In this document: piece after piece, positions 26,786 to 35,766 of the stretch | Numbering within the stretch: the stretch's first letter is position 1 | Layout: every line of letters begins with the position of its first letter | Assembly (NCBI RefSeq): GCF_002153745.1 | Contig: NZ_JOPL01000091.1 | Span: 1 to 63,083 of the forward strand | Length of the DNA stretch: 63,083 bases | Direction of reading: 5' to 3' | DNA from: Acetobacter sp. DsW_063 | GTDB taxonomy: Bacteria > Pseudomonadota > Alphaproteobacteria > Acetobacterales > Acetobacteraceae | The notes under the pieces: model-generated | What the model was told of the DNA's origin: nothing | Seen by the model: the letters and a program-made list of their open reading frames with translations, nothing else | The model's database searches: none | Program-made: the position numbers and the translations under genes

Positions 26786-27982
26786 TCAATGTGAGGGAGC
26801 AGGCCGGACGGTAGCGGTCCCATGTTGGTTCAGGGAGCGTAGGGTCAGTGTCGTCAGGATCAGAAGGATGACGACATAAACATCGGTCGTTTCACGCAGG
26901 CCTATCACGTTCACTGCGAAGCTGGCGGCGAAGGCAGGAGCGCTGAAAGCGAGATAGCTCATGACGAAATAGCCAGCGGCCAGTCCTGCGCGTTCATGTG
27001 ATTCTGCGAGCGGCACGATGGTGCGCAACGAGCCCTGAACAGTCAGGCCAAGCCCCGCGCCAGCTATGGAAGCCCCCAGAAGAAAAACAGGCAAACTGAC
27101 GACGTGCAGACTGATCAACACCAGCGGAAGTCCTGCAAGCACAGCGACGGCTCCTCTGCGTAGCAGGGACACTCCGGAACCGGCTAGATGCGCCACCATT
27201 GCAACCAGAGCGGATGTCATCACGACGGCGACGACGGAGCCGCCGAGTAAAGCGCCGCCACTGCTGTGGTTGGCGATACGTGCAATCGTCGGACCAAGCG
27301 AGAGCAGCAGACCAGCCAAAGCCCATACGGCTACGCTGGCGGGAGCGATCCGCCACATTGCCGCGCGCGCAGCATGAGGGACGTGGACACGAGGCCAGAG
27401 GGAGGCGAGCGCGCCGGGTACGCGCGAGACGGTCTCTGGGACAATGAAAAGCAGGCAGGCGGCGGTGATCATTGCCGCTGTTAGAATGTAGAATACAAAA
27501 TGCAGTGGTTGAGGGGCAAATTTCGCAAGAAGCGCCGACCCCAGAGCCAGTGCGGCCATTGAGCCCATTGGGATCATGCCGCTTATCAATCCGCCTCGTT
27601 CGCGATGTGCATCCTGAAGTCCAGCGCTCAGCGCGCTGGTCGCGATTCCGGTTGCAAGGCCTTGCAGGGCGCGTCCGCGGATAACTTCAGCAATGCTTTC
27701 CGCGATCGAAAACTGCAACATAGCACTGATTTCAATCGCGATTGCGAGCCAGACGACGGGTCGACGTCCGAGATAATCCGATAGGGAGCCGAAGCAGAGC
27801 AGTGCGAGCAGCAATGCGAGTGCGTAAACCGCGAAGGCTGCCTGCAGCATTGGCAAAGTGGCCTGCCACTGCTCATGATACAGCAGATAGAGCGGTGTGA
27901 TCGCAGCCGAGGCGCCCAGGAAGAGAAACAGGATAACGCTGTAGATCCATAAGATTTTGGTTCGGATCGGGGGAGGCATCAT
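26786..27982 (-). CDS. MFS transporter, TetR-controlled
   Basis: A 398-aa major facilitator with about 12 hydrophobic segments. The A-loop motif is LLCFGSLSDYLGRRPVVWLA, and VIRGRALQGLATGIATSALS resembles antiporter motif C-type helices. It has a C-terminal hydrophilic tail (RSLNQHGTATVRPAPSH). It is divergent from a TetR regulator, with a 21-bp operator ending 12 bp before its start. The layout suggests an inducible drug or metabolite efflux pump; the substrate is unknown. Confidence 0.9.
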   Translation of the reverse strand: MMPPPIRTKILWIYSVILFLFLGASAAITPLYLLYHEQWQATLPMLQAAFAVYALALLLALLCFGSLSDYLGRRPVVWLAIAIEISAMLQFSIAESIAEVIRGRALQGLATGIATSALSAGLQDAHRERGGLISGMIPMGSMAALALGSALLAKFAPQPLHFVFYILTAAMITAACLLFIVPETVSRVPGALASLWPRVHVPHAARAAMWRIAPASVAVWALAGLLLSLGPTIARIANHSSGGALLGGSVVAVVMTSALVAMVAHLAGSGVSLLRRGAVAVLAGLPLVLISLHVVSLPVFLLGASIAGAGLGLTVQGSLRTIVPLAESHERAGLAAGYFVMSYLAFSAPAFAASFAVNVIGLRETTDVYVVILLILTTLTLRSLNQHGTATVRPAPSH

Positions 27983-27993
27983 GTGCTCCTATC

Positions 27994-28014
27994 TAACGCA
28001 AAAATTGTGCGTTA
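27994..28014. promoter_or_regulatory. TetR-type operator 1
   Basis: A perfect inverted repeat TAACGCA-N7-TGCGTTA, 12 bp from the MFS start. It matches operator 2 in 17 of 21 positions. Confidence 0.75.
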
Positions 28015-28037
28015 AGCTGATAACGAGACAAATCGTC

Positions 28038-28058
28038 TAAAGCAAATATTTTGCGTTA
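28038..28058. promoter_or_regulatory. TetR-type operator 2
   Basis: A near-perfect inverted repeat TAAAGCA-N7-TGCGTTA, 10 bp before the TetR start. Its centre lies 44 bp (about four helical turns) from that of operator 1. Confidence 0.72.
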
Positions 28059-28068
28059 GAGAGGAGCA

Positions 28069-28671
28069 ATGTCTGAGATTCGTAGTCCCTTAAGATCGGG
28101 ACCGCGTCCCGGTGGTCGTAGTCTGAGGGTGCAAGAGGCTGTGCACGCTGCGGTGGTGGCGCTGATCGAGGAATTCGGTCGAGAGGGGTTAACCGTTCCG
28201 CAAGTAGCGGCGCGCGCAGGAGTCACGCCATCCACGATCTACCGCCGGTGGAGCGATATCGCGACGTTGGTAAGCGACGTAGCCCAACGCAATTTGCGTA
28301 TAGACTGTCCATTGAAACCATGCGGTCGTCTATCGGACGATCTGCCGGCTTGGGCGGAGATGTATCAGGATGAAATGGACTCCACGCCTGGCCGGGCGAT
28401 GGTGCGCGACGTATTGCGAGGTTGGGACGGAATGCAGAAAGCGTGTCCGCTGCTTGATGCGGTGCGGCCGTCGATTGCAATGATTTGTGACGCTTCAAGT
28501 GAGCCTGTGAATTTTGATGTCGAGGCGGTGATTGACGCTGTGGTGGCACCGCTTCTGACTCGCATGATTTTCACGGATGCTCCGTTGGCCTCTACATTGG
28601 CGCGCGATGCAGCGGTAGCATTTGTCGAGCGGCATTCGCCGAACGCAAGCGGTTCTGGTCGCGGCCAATAG
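28069..28671 (+). CDS. TetR/AcrR family transcriptional regulator
   Basis: A 200-aa regulator with SD GAGGAGCA. The N-terminal HTH is LIEEFGREGLTVPQVAARAGVTPSTIYRRW (positions about 34-63, quoted in two parts in the frame), followed by a ligand-binding domain of the TetR_C_11/16 type (DLPAWAEMYQDEMDS, MIFTDAPL). It is divergent from the MFS transporter and shares the region with two operators, so it very likely represses both genes and is released by a pump substrate. A basic tail, RSGPRPGGRSLR, precedes the HTH. Confidence 0.93.
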   Translation: MSEIRSPLRSGPRPGGRSLRVQEAVHAAVVALIEEFGREGLTVPQVAARAGVTPSTIYRRWSDIATLVSDVAQRNLRIDCPLKPCGRLSDDLPAWAEMYQDEMDSTPGRAMVRDVLRGWDGMQKACPLLDAVRPSIAMICDASSEPVNFDVEAVIDAVVAPLLTRMIFTDAPLASTLARDAAVAFVERHSPNASGSGRGQ

Positions 28672-28987
28672 TCCGCCCCAAGAAAATAACTATACGTTTT
28701 TGGGTGATTGATATTTTATTAAATTATAGTATCTTCAAGAATATTCATATTTATATAATGATTATATCTCATCTGTATTGATAGATTGACGATTTTTGTT
28801 CGACCTATGCCGCGTCTATGCAGAATTTTACAAGAGGTGGCTGCGTCCCGCGTAGTAAGTCGTGCATTCGCCGCTTCGAAGGATGGTTTGTAAGATTTAT
28901 TGAGTATATTCAAGGATATTTTTAATTATTTTGATTTTTATGCAGTAAGGCGTCGATCTCGTATCGAAGGCTCTGTCGGATTGCATT
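28672..28987. other. AT-rich intergenic region
   Basis: A 316-bp AT-rich stretch between convergent genes. No coding frame or terminator with a clear T-tail is evident; its composition is unlike the flanking genes. Confidence 0.4.
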
Positions 28988-29632
28988 TCAGCGAGTTGTT
29001 CTGGTCAGAAGATTGATCTCGTTCCTGGCTGCTGGGTACAGCCTTTCCAGATTCCGGCGGTTGCCGATTGCAAAGTCGTCCGGGATGAAGCCCGGCGCCA
29101 TCGTTGTGCCGGCAAAGCTCCAGTCCGGACCGTCACCTTGAGGTCGGGAGCCTTGCCACACGCCGCCCGGGGCTGTCAGCGTCGGATGCGCTGAATCCAG
29201 CGTGGGTCTCTTTATCGACCCGTCAGGGAAAAGCAGCAGAAACTCAATTGGCGTCCCCCCGTAGAAATGCCAGATCTCGTCGGTGGGCAGTCTGTGCAGC
29301 GCCGAGAACCCACGCGTTGTCTCAACGACTTCGATCGCAGTTCCTGCCGGATGGGCGCGCCCCGAGTAGCGCGCCGGAAGTGCTGAGCCAGTGATTATAT
29401 CAGGTGAAAGCCACGTCTGAACATACCATCCGCCTTCAGCGGGAATGGGGCTCATTTTTTCACGCTCTATAATCGCTGCGGCGTCAGGCGGGAGTGGAAT
29501 CTGGTCGGCGCGCGCAAATCCTGAAATGCTGGCTGCAGGTGAGATGATAATCGCAAGTCTCAGGACGTGGATCGTTCGCGATCGCCGGGTGAAAGCGAAG
29601 GCCTGAAGTAGACTCTTGAAGCCAAAGCGCAT
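28988..29632 (-). CDS. DUF985 (Cupin_5) family exported protein
   Basis: A 214-aa protein from the ATG at 29632, with an N-terminal hydrophobic segment (VLRLAIIISPAASISGFARA) that resembles a signal peptide. The mature part shows the full cupin-5 pattern: AAIIEREKMSPIPAEGGWYV, then FSALHRLPTDEIWHFYGG, EFLLLFPDGS, VWQGSRPQGDG and the C-terminal TTMAPGFIPDDFAIGNRRNL. The family is often cytoplasmic, so an exported form is unusual. Function unknown. It lies 52 bp downstream of yqaA in the same direction. Confidence 0.85.
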   Translation of the reverse strand: MRFGFKSLLQAFAFTRRSRTIHVLRLAIIISPAASISGFARADQIPLPPDAAAIIEREKMSPIPAEGGWYVQTWLSPDIITGSALPARYSGRAHPAGTAIEVVETTRGFSALHRLPTDEIWHFYGGTPIEFLLLFPDGSIKRPTLDSAHPTLTAPGGVWQGSRPQGDGPDWSFAGTTMAPGFIPDDFAIGNRRNLERLYPAARNEINLLTRTTR

Positions 29633-29684
29633 CGGCCATGTCCTGCAAGTGGTTTTGCCTTCGCGTTGACTTCCTTCGACGCGC

Positions 29685-30263
29685 TCAGAGATATCGCAGA
29701 GCCAGCGCTCCGCCCACAAGGAGGACGGCGAACGCGCCTGCAACGAGCGGCAGCCGCTTTTCAATGAACGCTTCTATTGGCGCGCCATAGCGGCGGAGAA
29801 GGGCGGCGACGAGAAAAAATCGTACGCCGCGTGTCACAAGACTGGCGAGAATAAACGGTGCGATTGGGAAATGCGCGGCGCCGCTGGCAATCGTAACGAA
29901 TTTGTAAGGAACTGGCGTCAAGCCTTTGATAAGAATAATCCAGACGCCCCATTTTCTGAATTTTTCCTGCAACGCGGCGAGTGTAGCCTCGGCGTGGTAG
30001 AAGTGAACGATTGGTTTCGCCACATGATCGAGCAAGACCGCGCCGATATACCAGCCAAGCAGCCCACCGATGGCGCTGGCGACAGTGGCGATCAGGGCGA
30101 ACAGCCATGCCCGGTTGCGGTTAGCGATTACCATCGGGATAAGCAGTGTTTCCGGCGGGAGCGGGAAAAAGCTGGCCTCCGAGAAGGCAAGGGCGCCGAG
30201 CCAGAATGGCGCCTGCGGACCAGCCGCATGGTTGCGTACTCTGGCGTAAAGACGATCGAGCAT
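29685..30263 (-). CDS. YqaA/DedA-like (VTT-domain) membrane protein
   Basis: A 192-aa inner-membrane protein. It has an N-terminal amphipathic stretch and the segment FSEASFFPLPPETLLIPM, a typical VTT/DedA re-entrant motif with Glu and Pro. Later come GGLLGWYIGAVL and the KGLTPVPYKFVTIASGAAHF loop typical of the superfamily. At least four hydrophobic segments are seen. DedA-family proteins are implicated in lipid carrier recycling or proton-linked transport; the role here is inferred only from the fold. Confidence 0.85.
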   Translation of the reverse strand: MLDRLYARVRNHAAGPQAPFWLGALAFSEASFFPLPPETLLIPMVIANRNRAWLFALIATVASAIGGLLGWYIGAVLLDHVAKPIVHFYHAEATLAALQEKFRKWGVWIILIKGLTPVPYKFVTIASGAAHFPIAPFILASLVTRGVRFFLVAALLRRYGAPIEAFIEKRLPLVAGAFAVLLVGGALALRYL

Positions 30264-30383
30264 TACGGCGTCGTTCCTTCACTCGTCAGGTCTGCGGTGA
30301 CGTGCCCGCGGCTGCCGGACTTGTGGCGCAGCACTTCTCACACGCAGTCAATGCCATTGGAGTTACCGCCGCCGCAAGGGGGC

Positions 30384-31040
30384 TCAATAGCCGATGTAGC
30401 GGCCGGGACGGTGAAAGGCGATCAGAACGACGCTGAGCGCCACAGCGCTCACCGCTGAGAGAAGGACGCGCTCCACAGGCAGAACCAGCAACGAGCAAAG
30501 CAGGATAATTGCATCGAGTGTGAGTTGTGATCGACCGGCATTCAGTCCGCGTGTTTTTTGGAGCCAAAGCGTCACGACGCCTGTTCCGCCGACGCCTGCC
30601 TGATGGCGCGCAAGCGACAGCACGCCCATGCCCAGCATGGTGCCCCCGAAGGCGGCGGCAAAAAGCGGTTGAATGAAGCTGAGGCCGATGACCTTGGTGA
30701 AGCCGAAGGCGATCAACGTGATCGAGCATGAGACGATCGCCGTTTTCACGGCGAACGCCACGCCCATGGCGCGGATGGCGAAGAGGATAAAGGGTATGTT
30801 TATGAGCGTGAAAAGCTCGCCCGGCGACAGTGGCGCAACGTAGGAGATCAGAAGCGCTACGCCCGCGACGCCTCCTGTAACGAGCCCGGCCTGATGCAGG
30901 CATAGCAGGCCAAGGGTGATCAGCGACGTGCCGATCAGAAGCGCATACACGTCTTCAGCAAGTGTGTGCCGGAGGGGAAGATGAACCGCCGGGTCCTGTG
31001 TGATCGTAGGGGACGTATCTGAGGGCGGGCGGTCGGGCAT
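30384..31040 (-). CDS. YitT-family membrane protein
   Basis: A 218-aa membrane protein with five to six hydrophobic segments and the YitT signature LGLLCLHQAGLVTGGVAGVA, then LFTLINIPFILFAIRAMG and GGTMLGMGVLSLARHQAGVGG. It lacks the DUF2179 tail found in longer Bacillus members. Function unknown. It starts 117 bp from fadD's stop and runs in the same direction as the fadD and yqaA genes. Confidence 0.85.
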   Translation of the reverse strand: MPDRPPSDTSPTITQDPAVHLPLRHTLAEDVYALLIGTSLITLGLLCLHQAGLVTGGVAGVALLISYVAPLSPGELFTLINIPFILFAIRAMGVAFAVKTAIVSCSITLIAFGFTKVIGLSFIQPLFAAAFGGTMLGMGVLSLARHQAGVGGTGVVTLWLQKTRGLNAGRSQLTLDAIILLCSLLVLPVERVLLSAVSAVALSVVLIAFHRPGRYIGY

Positions 31041-31156
31041 CGATCGGTTCCATATGGAGCGACCGTAACGATCAAGCCGCCTCGCCCCCCTCCTAGCTAA
31101 TTGATCAGGAACTCGAAAGGGGGGGTAGAGACCTGCCCCGTGGGTTGCGCCGGGGG

Positions 31157-32857
31157 TTAGGATGCTTTCCTGGCCGCGACCTGCGATTGCTGCGTCTGCA
31201 GATTCTCCTGAATGATCAGGTCCTTCTTGGAAAGCTTGCCGATCAACGTCTTGGGCAACGAATCACGGAAAGCGATCTCGCGCGGGCGCTCGATCTTGGA
31301 GACGTATTGCGATACGTGGTCGAGAAGTTCCTTTTCCGTCACGGTGAACCCCTCCCGGACAGTTACGAACGCCTTCGGCGCCTGTCCGCGATAGCTATCG
31401 GGAACCCCGAGCACGATTGTTTCCAACACGGCGGGGTGGCGATACAGCGCTTCCTCGATGACGTGAGGATAGACATTGTATCCGCCGCACAAGATGATAT
31501 CCTTCAACCGATCCACGAGAAACAGGTAGCCGTCTCGATCAAGGTAGCCAACGTCGCCGGTTTTGAAGAAGCCGTCCTCGGTGAATGGATTTTCGCGGCT
31601 GTTGTCGACGCCCCAGTAACCGAGCATCACCTGCGGACCGCGCACGCAAACCTCTCCGGGCTGACCAAGGGGAAGTCGCTCATGGGGAGGATCGATATCT
31701 CGTATTTCGATTTCTGTGCCCTGCACAGCCGTGCCGCATGAGCCGTCGCGCACAGCGTTCAGAGGGTTGAAGGTCAGGACCGGCGATGTTTCGCTCAAAC
31801 CATAACCTTCGATCACGGGGCAGTTCGCCATCTCCTCGAACTGTCGCCGCAGCGCGCTTGGCAGCGGCGCGCCACCGGATATGACGGCGACGATTTTCGA
31901 AAAACTTTCCTTGTTAACTTCTTTTTCCCGCAGCAGGGCGGTCAGGATCGTCGGGACGGCCGGGAGTAGGGTCGTCTTCGTGCGAAGCAGGGTGTCCAGC
32001 GTGGTCTTTGCGTCGAAGCGTGGCAGAAGAACCATAGTCGCGCCTCTCTCCACACCGAGAAGCATGACGGTCATCAACGCGAATACGTGGAATAGCGGCA
32101 GGACGCCAAGAATAACCTGCTGCCCAGTAACCGTGGCGGCGATATGGTGATCGATCTGCTTCAGGTTGGAGAGGAGGTTGGCGTGGGTCAACATCGCCGC
32201 CTTGGGAACGCCGGTCGTTCCGCCAGTGAACTGAAACACGGCGACGTCGCGCTCTGCTTCAATTTTCACGAACGGGGCGCGATGTTTGTCCGCAATCAGC
32301 TCACTGTAACGAATTAATCGCTTGTCCGCCGCCAGATGAAGTAATTCTTTTGACTTCAACGCCCGAAACAATACCGATTTCATCCAAGGCAACACATCGG
32401 CGAAGGGGCAGACGACAATCCGTTCGACGTTCGACGCTTTGGCTGCGGCGATAGCGCTCTTCGCCACAAGCGCAAGGTCGGTCACAACCAGCACCTTAAC
32501 GCCGGAGGTTCCGAGCACCTGTTTGATTTCATGCTCCACATAGAGCGGATTGATGTTAACGGCGATGGCGCCAAGACGCTGGATAGCGAAGAACAGTTTC
32601 ACGCTGTAAGGGGTGTTGGGCAGGCATAGCCCTACGCGATCACCCTTGCGCACGCCCAGCGCGTAAAGCCCGGTGGCGGCGCTCTCCGCTGCGTCAAGAA
32701 GCTCGCGATAGGTGCAGGTCTTGCCCATGAAGTCGATGGCAACCACGTTGGGCGAGCGTTTGACGGTCGCGTCAAGCATGTCGAAGAGAGAACCATCGCT
32801 CATACCCGCCATCGCTTTGCTCCTTACTTCCCGATCCAGTTCCAAGACTGCTTCCAT
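31157..32857 (-). CDS. fadD: long-chain fatty-acid-CoA ligase
   Basis: AMP-forming acyl-CoA synthetase of 566 aa from the ATG at 32857. The P-loop is FQFTGGTTGVPKAAMLTHAN. The adenylate-binding segment is EGYGLSETSPVLTFNP, the hinge is DRLKDIILCGGYNVYPHVIE, and the catalytic lysine lies in LPKTLIGKLSKKDL. The FACS-like motif GEVCVRGPQVMLGYW is also present. It activates fatty acids for the beta-oxidation genes on the other strand. It is likely cotranscribed with the YitT gene downstream but stands apart from fadL (138 bp gap). Confidence 0.95.
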   Translation of the reverse strand: MEAVLELDREVRSKAMAGMSDGSLFDMLDATVKRSPNVVAIDFMGKTCTYRELLDAAESAATGLYALGVRKGDRVGLCLPNTPYSVKLFFAIQRLGAIAVNINPLYVEHEIKQVLGTSGVKVLVVTDLALVAKSAIAAAKASNVERIVVCPFADVLPWMKSVLFRALKSKELLHLAADKRLIRYSELIADKHRAPFVKIEAERDVAVFQFTGGTTGVPKAAMLTHANLLSNLKQIDHHIAATVTGQQVILGVLPLFHVFALMTVMLLGVERGATMVLLPRFDAKTTLDTLLRTKTTLLPAVPTILTALLREKEVNKESFSKIVAVISGGAPLPSALRRQFEEMANCPVIEGYGLSETSPVLTFNPLNAVRDGSCGTAVQGTEIEIRDIDPPHERLPLGQPGEVCVRGPQVMLGYWGVDNSRENPFTEDGFFKTGDVGYLDRDGYLFLVDRLKDIILCGGYNVYPHVIEEALYRHPAVLETIVLGVPDSYRGQAPKAFVTVREGFTVTEKELLDHVSQYVSKIERPREIAFRDSLPKTLIGKLSKKDLIIQENLQTQQSQVAARKAS

Positions 32858-32995
32858 GACGGGATTTTCCAAATTGCTTCGACCCCGAGGTTCGGGGCGA
32901 ATGGTTCAGTCTGGCGATCCGTCAGGCCGGACATTGCTTCAGGCTGTCGAAATCCGCCCCTGGTCGGGGGCGGTCCGATATGACGGGTTCGCTTT

Positions 32996-34291
32996 TTAAA
33001 AATGCGTTCTCATGCCAAAGCCGACGACGTTGGCGTGAGTGGAGTAGTTGCCGACCAATTGACCGGCGTTATTTCCGGCGTCGCTGTTGATGGAGCCGCC
33101 CGGAGCAAACAGATGGGCGTAGGACAGATCCAGCGACACCATCTTGATCGGGCTGTATTCGATGCCGGCTGACAGATTGAAGCGATCGGAGTCAGGCGTC
33201 CGGGTCTGACGGTTTTTTGCATTCACGGGTGACTGATCATAACTGAAGCCCGATCGCAAAAGTATGTTTTTACGGAGCGCGTAATTGACGGCGATGCCGC
33301 CGAACCATGTATTGCGCCAGTTGATCGGAATGGACGTGTTCAATCCGCCGTGATCGGAAATCGCGTTCAATTGCTGCAGTAGCGACCAGTGCGTCCATTC
33401 ACCCTGCATCATGACTGTTAACTTCGGCGTCACACGATGTGTGAAACCAAACCCGACTGAGTCTGGCAAAGTCACCTGCAGCTTGCCGTGACCGCTTTCC
33501 GCCACCAGTAGTCCTTGCACAAATGGATTGGCGGCAAGAGACCAAGGCGGTGCGAATTTTGTCTTGATAGCCACGGGGATTGAAACGCGTGAACGGTAGG
33601 TTATTCCGATCTGCGTCCTGTCATCGAACTTGTATATCAGGCCAGCGCTGTATCCGAAGCCGAAGCCGTTTCCCGAAAGATCGGCGGTGGTGGTCCCGTA
33701 CTGATTCAACGCTCCCAGATTGGCAGCCTGCGTAAAACGTCCGCTCAGAAAATCAAGACGTGGCCCAAGCCCAATCGAGAGCTTCTTGGTCACGCGATAA
33801 GAGGCGGCCAGAGACAGCTCGTAATCTGTGATCGTCGTAACCAAACTCTGATAACGACCCACCCAGTTTTGTGGATAATCCATGCGCAGGCCATAGGGCG
33901 CGGTGAAACCGTAACCCACCGCGAGCCTGTTGTTGATTTTCCAGACGCCGAAGCTGGATGCCGTCGCGGCGCTGTTGATGTTTTTCCCTCCCTGATTACC
34001 GGAAGTTTTCACGCCGGGAGCCAGATAGTTCTGACCGGAAAACCGGGCGGACGGGCCTACGTAAAACACGTTTCCGTACAGCTCGCTCGACTCCAGCAGA
34101 GACATGCCCGCCGGGTTAAGAACCACGGTGGCGCCGTCAGAGGCGCGGCTTACTCCGCCTACATAAGCGTTTCCCAAGGAAATCGCGTCGGTCTCTCTGA
34201 GCGCCAGACCCGAGGCGTAAGTCGGAGCCGGGGACACCAGTATCAATGTCACCGCAGCGCCCGCCGCCGCCGTCGTAGTTAGATGTTTCAT
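32996..34291 (-). CDS. fadL: FadL/OmpP1-family outer-membrane long-chain fatty acid porin
   Basis: A 431-aa beta-barrel protein from the ATG at 34291, which has a strong SD (GGGAGGGGCAAAAAAG). The signal peptide MKHLTTTAAAGAAVTLILVS ends after TYAS. The mature N-terminus (SGLALRETDAISLGNAYVGG) and the NPA(G)MSLL motif are the FadL signature. A final beta strand ends in aromatic NVVGFGMRTHF. It imports long-chain fatty acids across the outer membrane, supplying fadD and the adjacent oxidation operon. Divergent from the thiolase gene. Confidence 0.93.
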   Translation of the reverse strand: MKHLTTTAAAGAAVTLILVSPAPTYASGLALRETDAISLGNAYVGGVSRASDGATVVLNPAGMSLLESSELYGNVFYVGPSARFSGQNYLAPGVKTSGNQGGKNINSAATASSFGVWKINNRLAVGYGFTAPYGLRMDYPQNWVGRYQSLVTTITDYELSLAASYRVTKKLSIGLGPRLDFLSGRFTQAANLGALNQYGTTTADLSGNGFGFGYSAGLIYKFDDRTQIGITYRSRVSIPVAIKTKFAPPWSLAANPFVQGLLVAESGHGKLQVTLPDSVGFGFTHRVTPKLTVMMQGEWTHWSLLQQLNAISDHGGLNTSIPINWRNTWFGGIAVNYALRKNILLRSGFSYDQSPVNAKNRQTRTPDSDRFNLSAGIEYSPIKMVSLDLSYAHLFAPGGSINSDAGNNAGQLVGNYSTHANVVGFGMRTHF

Positions 34292-34557
34292 CTTTTTTGC
34301 CCCTCCCTCCGAACGCCTCTTTGCCCTGATGCGTTTGGAGCGAATTTTCACCTTCTTTTGGGTGACGTTTGCGGAATTACTATGGCCTCCATCCACACAA
34401 CGCGCAACCCCACAATGCCGTTCAAACGAACATCTGTTATTCACTAAAAAGAGAAGTATCCCCGGAATTTGGCGCTTTGAAGAGAGTGTCAACGAATCGT
34501 GTGTCGCTGTTTTTTTCATATATTCAAAACCGATCTTTGTGTTATGCGTATAGAGGT

Positions 34558-34571
34558 TGACGTTTACGTCA
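34558..34571. promoter_or_regulatory. palindromic operator upstream of the fatty-acid oxidation operon
   Basis: A perfect inverted repeat TGACGT-TT-ACGTCA, overlapping a TTGACG -35-like hexamer 59 bp before the thiolase start. It has the size and placement of a repressor or MerR-type site. A related half-site, TGACGTTT, occurs at 34363-34370. The likely partner is the MerR-type regulator encoded at 40716. Confidence 0.6.
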
Positions 34572-34629
34572 TCACCTTAACCAATAAGCGCAACACCGTG
34601 ATGACATCGGACGCAAGGGAGTCGCAGAC

Positions 34630-35766
34630 ATGAATTCAGTCGTGATCGCAGGGTATGTGAGGTCGCCGTTCCATTTGGCGCGCAAGGGCGACCTCACGCG
34701 GACACGCCCCGACGACCTTGCCGCGCAGGTCGTGCAAGGACTGCTGGAAAGAACGGGCGTAGCGCCAGGCGACATAGAAGACCTCATACTCGGCTGCGCG
34801 TTTCCCGAAGGTGAACAGGGCATCAATCTGGGCCGTATCGTCGGTCTGATCGCAGATCTGCCGATCTCGGTTGGAGGAGTAACGGTCAACCGCTTCTGTG
34901 GATCCTCCATGCAATCCGTACATAATGCGGCGGGCGCAATTAGCCTGGGCGCTGGTGACGCGTTCATCTGCGCCGGCGTTGAAAGCATGACCCGTGTCCC
35001 AATGGGTGGATACAACCCCATGCCCAATCCGGCGCTCTATAAGCGCAGGCCTGGCGTCTATATGGATATGGGCATAACTGCCGAGAATGTCGCAAAAAAA
35101 TACGAAATAAGCCGCGAACAGCAGGAGGCGTTCGCCCTGCGCAGCCAGCGGAAAGCGCGCGAGGCTATAGAAGCCGGGCGTCTGTCTGATGAGATCGTGC
35201 CGATTCTGACGCCCAACGGGGCCGTCTCCAAAGACGGTTGCCCGCGTCCTGACACGACCGCTGAGGGACTCGCCGGGCTGAAGCTGGCCTTTGATCAGAA
35301 AGGCACTGTCACGGCAGGCACGTCCTCGCCGCTGACCGACGGCGCCAGCGCCGTTCTGGTTTGCTCGGAAAAATATGCAGACGAGAAGGGGCTGAAGAAG
35401 ATGGCCCGGATCCGTTCGATCGCCGTTTCGGGTTGCGAGCCCGAAATCATGGGGATCGGACCGGTTCAGGCGACTCGCAAGGCTCTGGCGCGGGCAGGGA
35501 TCAGCGTTGAGGATCTGGGGGTCGTCGAGCTGAACGAAGCCTTCGCCAGTCAGTCTCTGGCGTGCATCCGTGACCTCGGCCTCAAGGAAGACATCATCAA
35601 CATCGACGGCGGCGCAATTGCGCTGGGCCACCCTCTCGGGGCTACGGGCGCGCGCATCGTCGGCAAGGCGGCGCAACTGCTGCAGCGTGAGAACGCTCGG
35701 TATGCTCTTGCGACACAGTGCATTGGCGGTGGTCAGGGCATCGCCACGATCATGGAGCGGATCTGA
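34630..35766 (+). CDS. fadA: acetyl-CoA C-acyltransferase (thiolase)
   Basis: Thiolase of 378 aa, last step of beta-oxidation. Cys90 lies in VNRFCGSSMQSVHNAAGA, the second catalytic region GGAIALGHPLGATGARI holds His, and the C-terminal Cys is in TQCIGGGQGIA. The substrate-binding loop AGVESMTRVPMGG is present. The TGA overlaps the next ATG by one base (TGATG), so it is coupled to the dehydrogenase/hydratase. Acetyl-CoA acetyltransferase activity is also possible; the operon context favours 3-ketoacyl-CoA thiolase. Confidence 0.95.
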   Translation: MNSVVIAGYVRSPFHLARKGDLTRTRPDDLAAQVVQGLLERTGVAPGDIEDLILGCAFPEGEQGINLGRIVGLIADLPISVGGVTVNRFCGSSMQSVHNAAGAISLGAGDAFICAGVESMTRVPMGGYNPMPNPALYKRRPGVYMDMGITAENVAKKYEISREQQEAFALRSQRKAREAIEAGRLSDEIVPILTPNGAVSKDGCPRPDTTAEGLAGLKLAFDQKGTVTAGTSSPLTDGASAVLVCSEKYADEKGLKKMARIRSIAVSGCEPEIMGIGPVQATRKALARAGISVEDLGVVELNEAFASQSLACIRDLGLKEDIINIDGGAIALGHPLGATGARIVGKAAQLLQRENARYALATQCIGGGQGIATIMERI

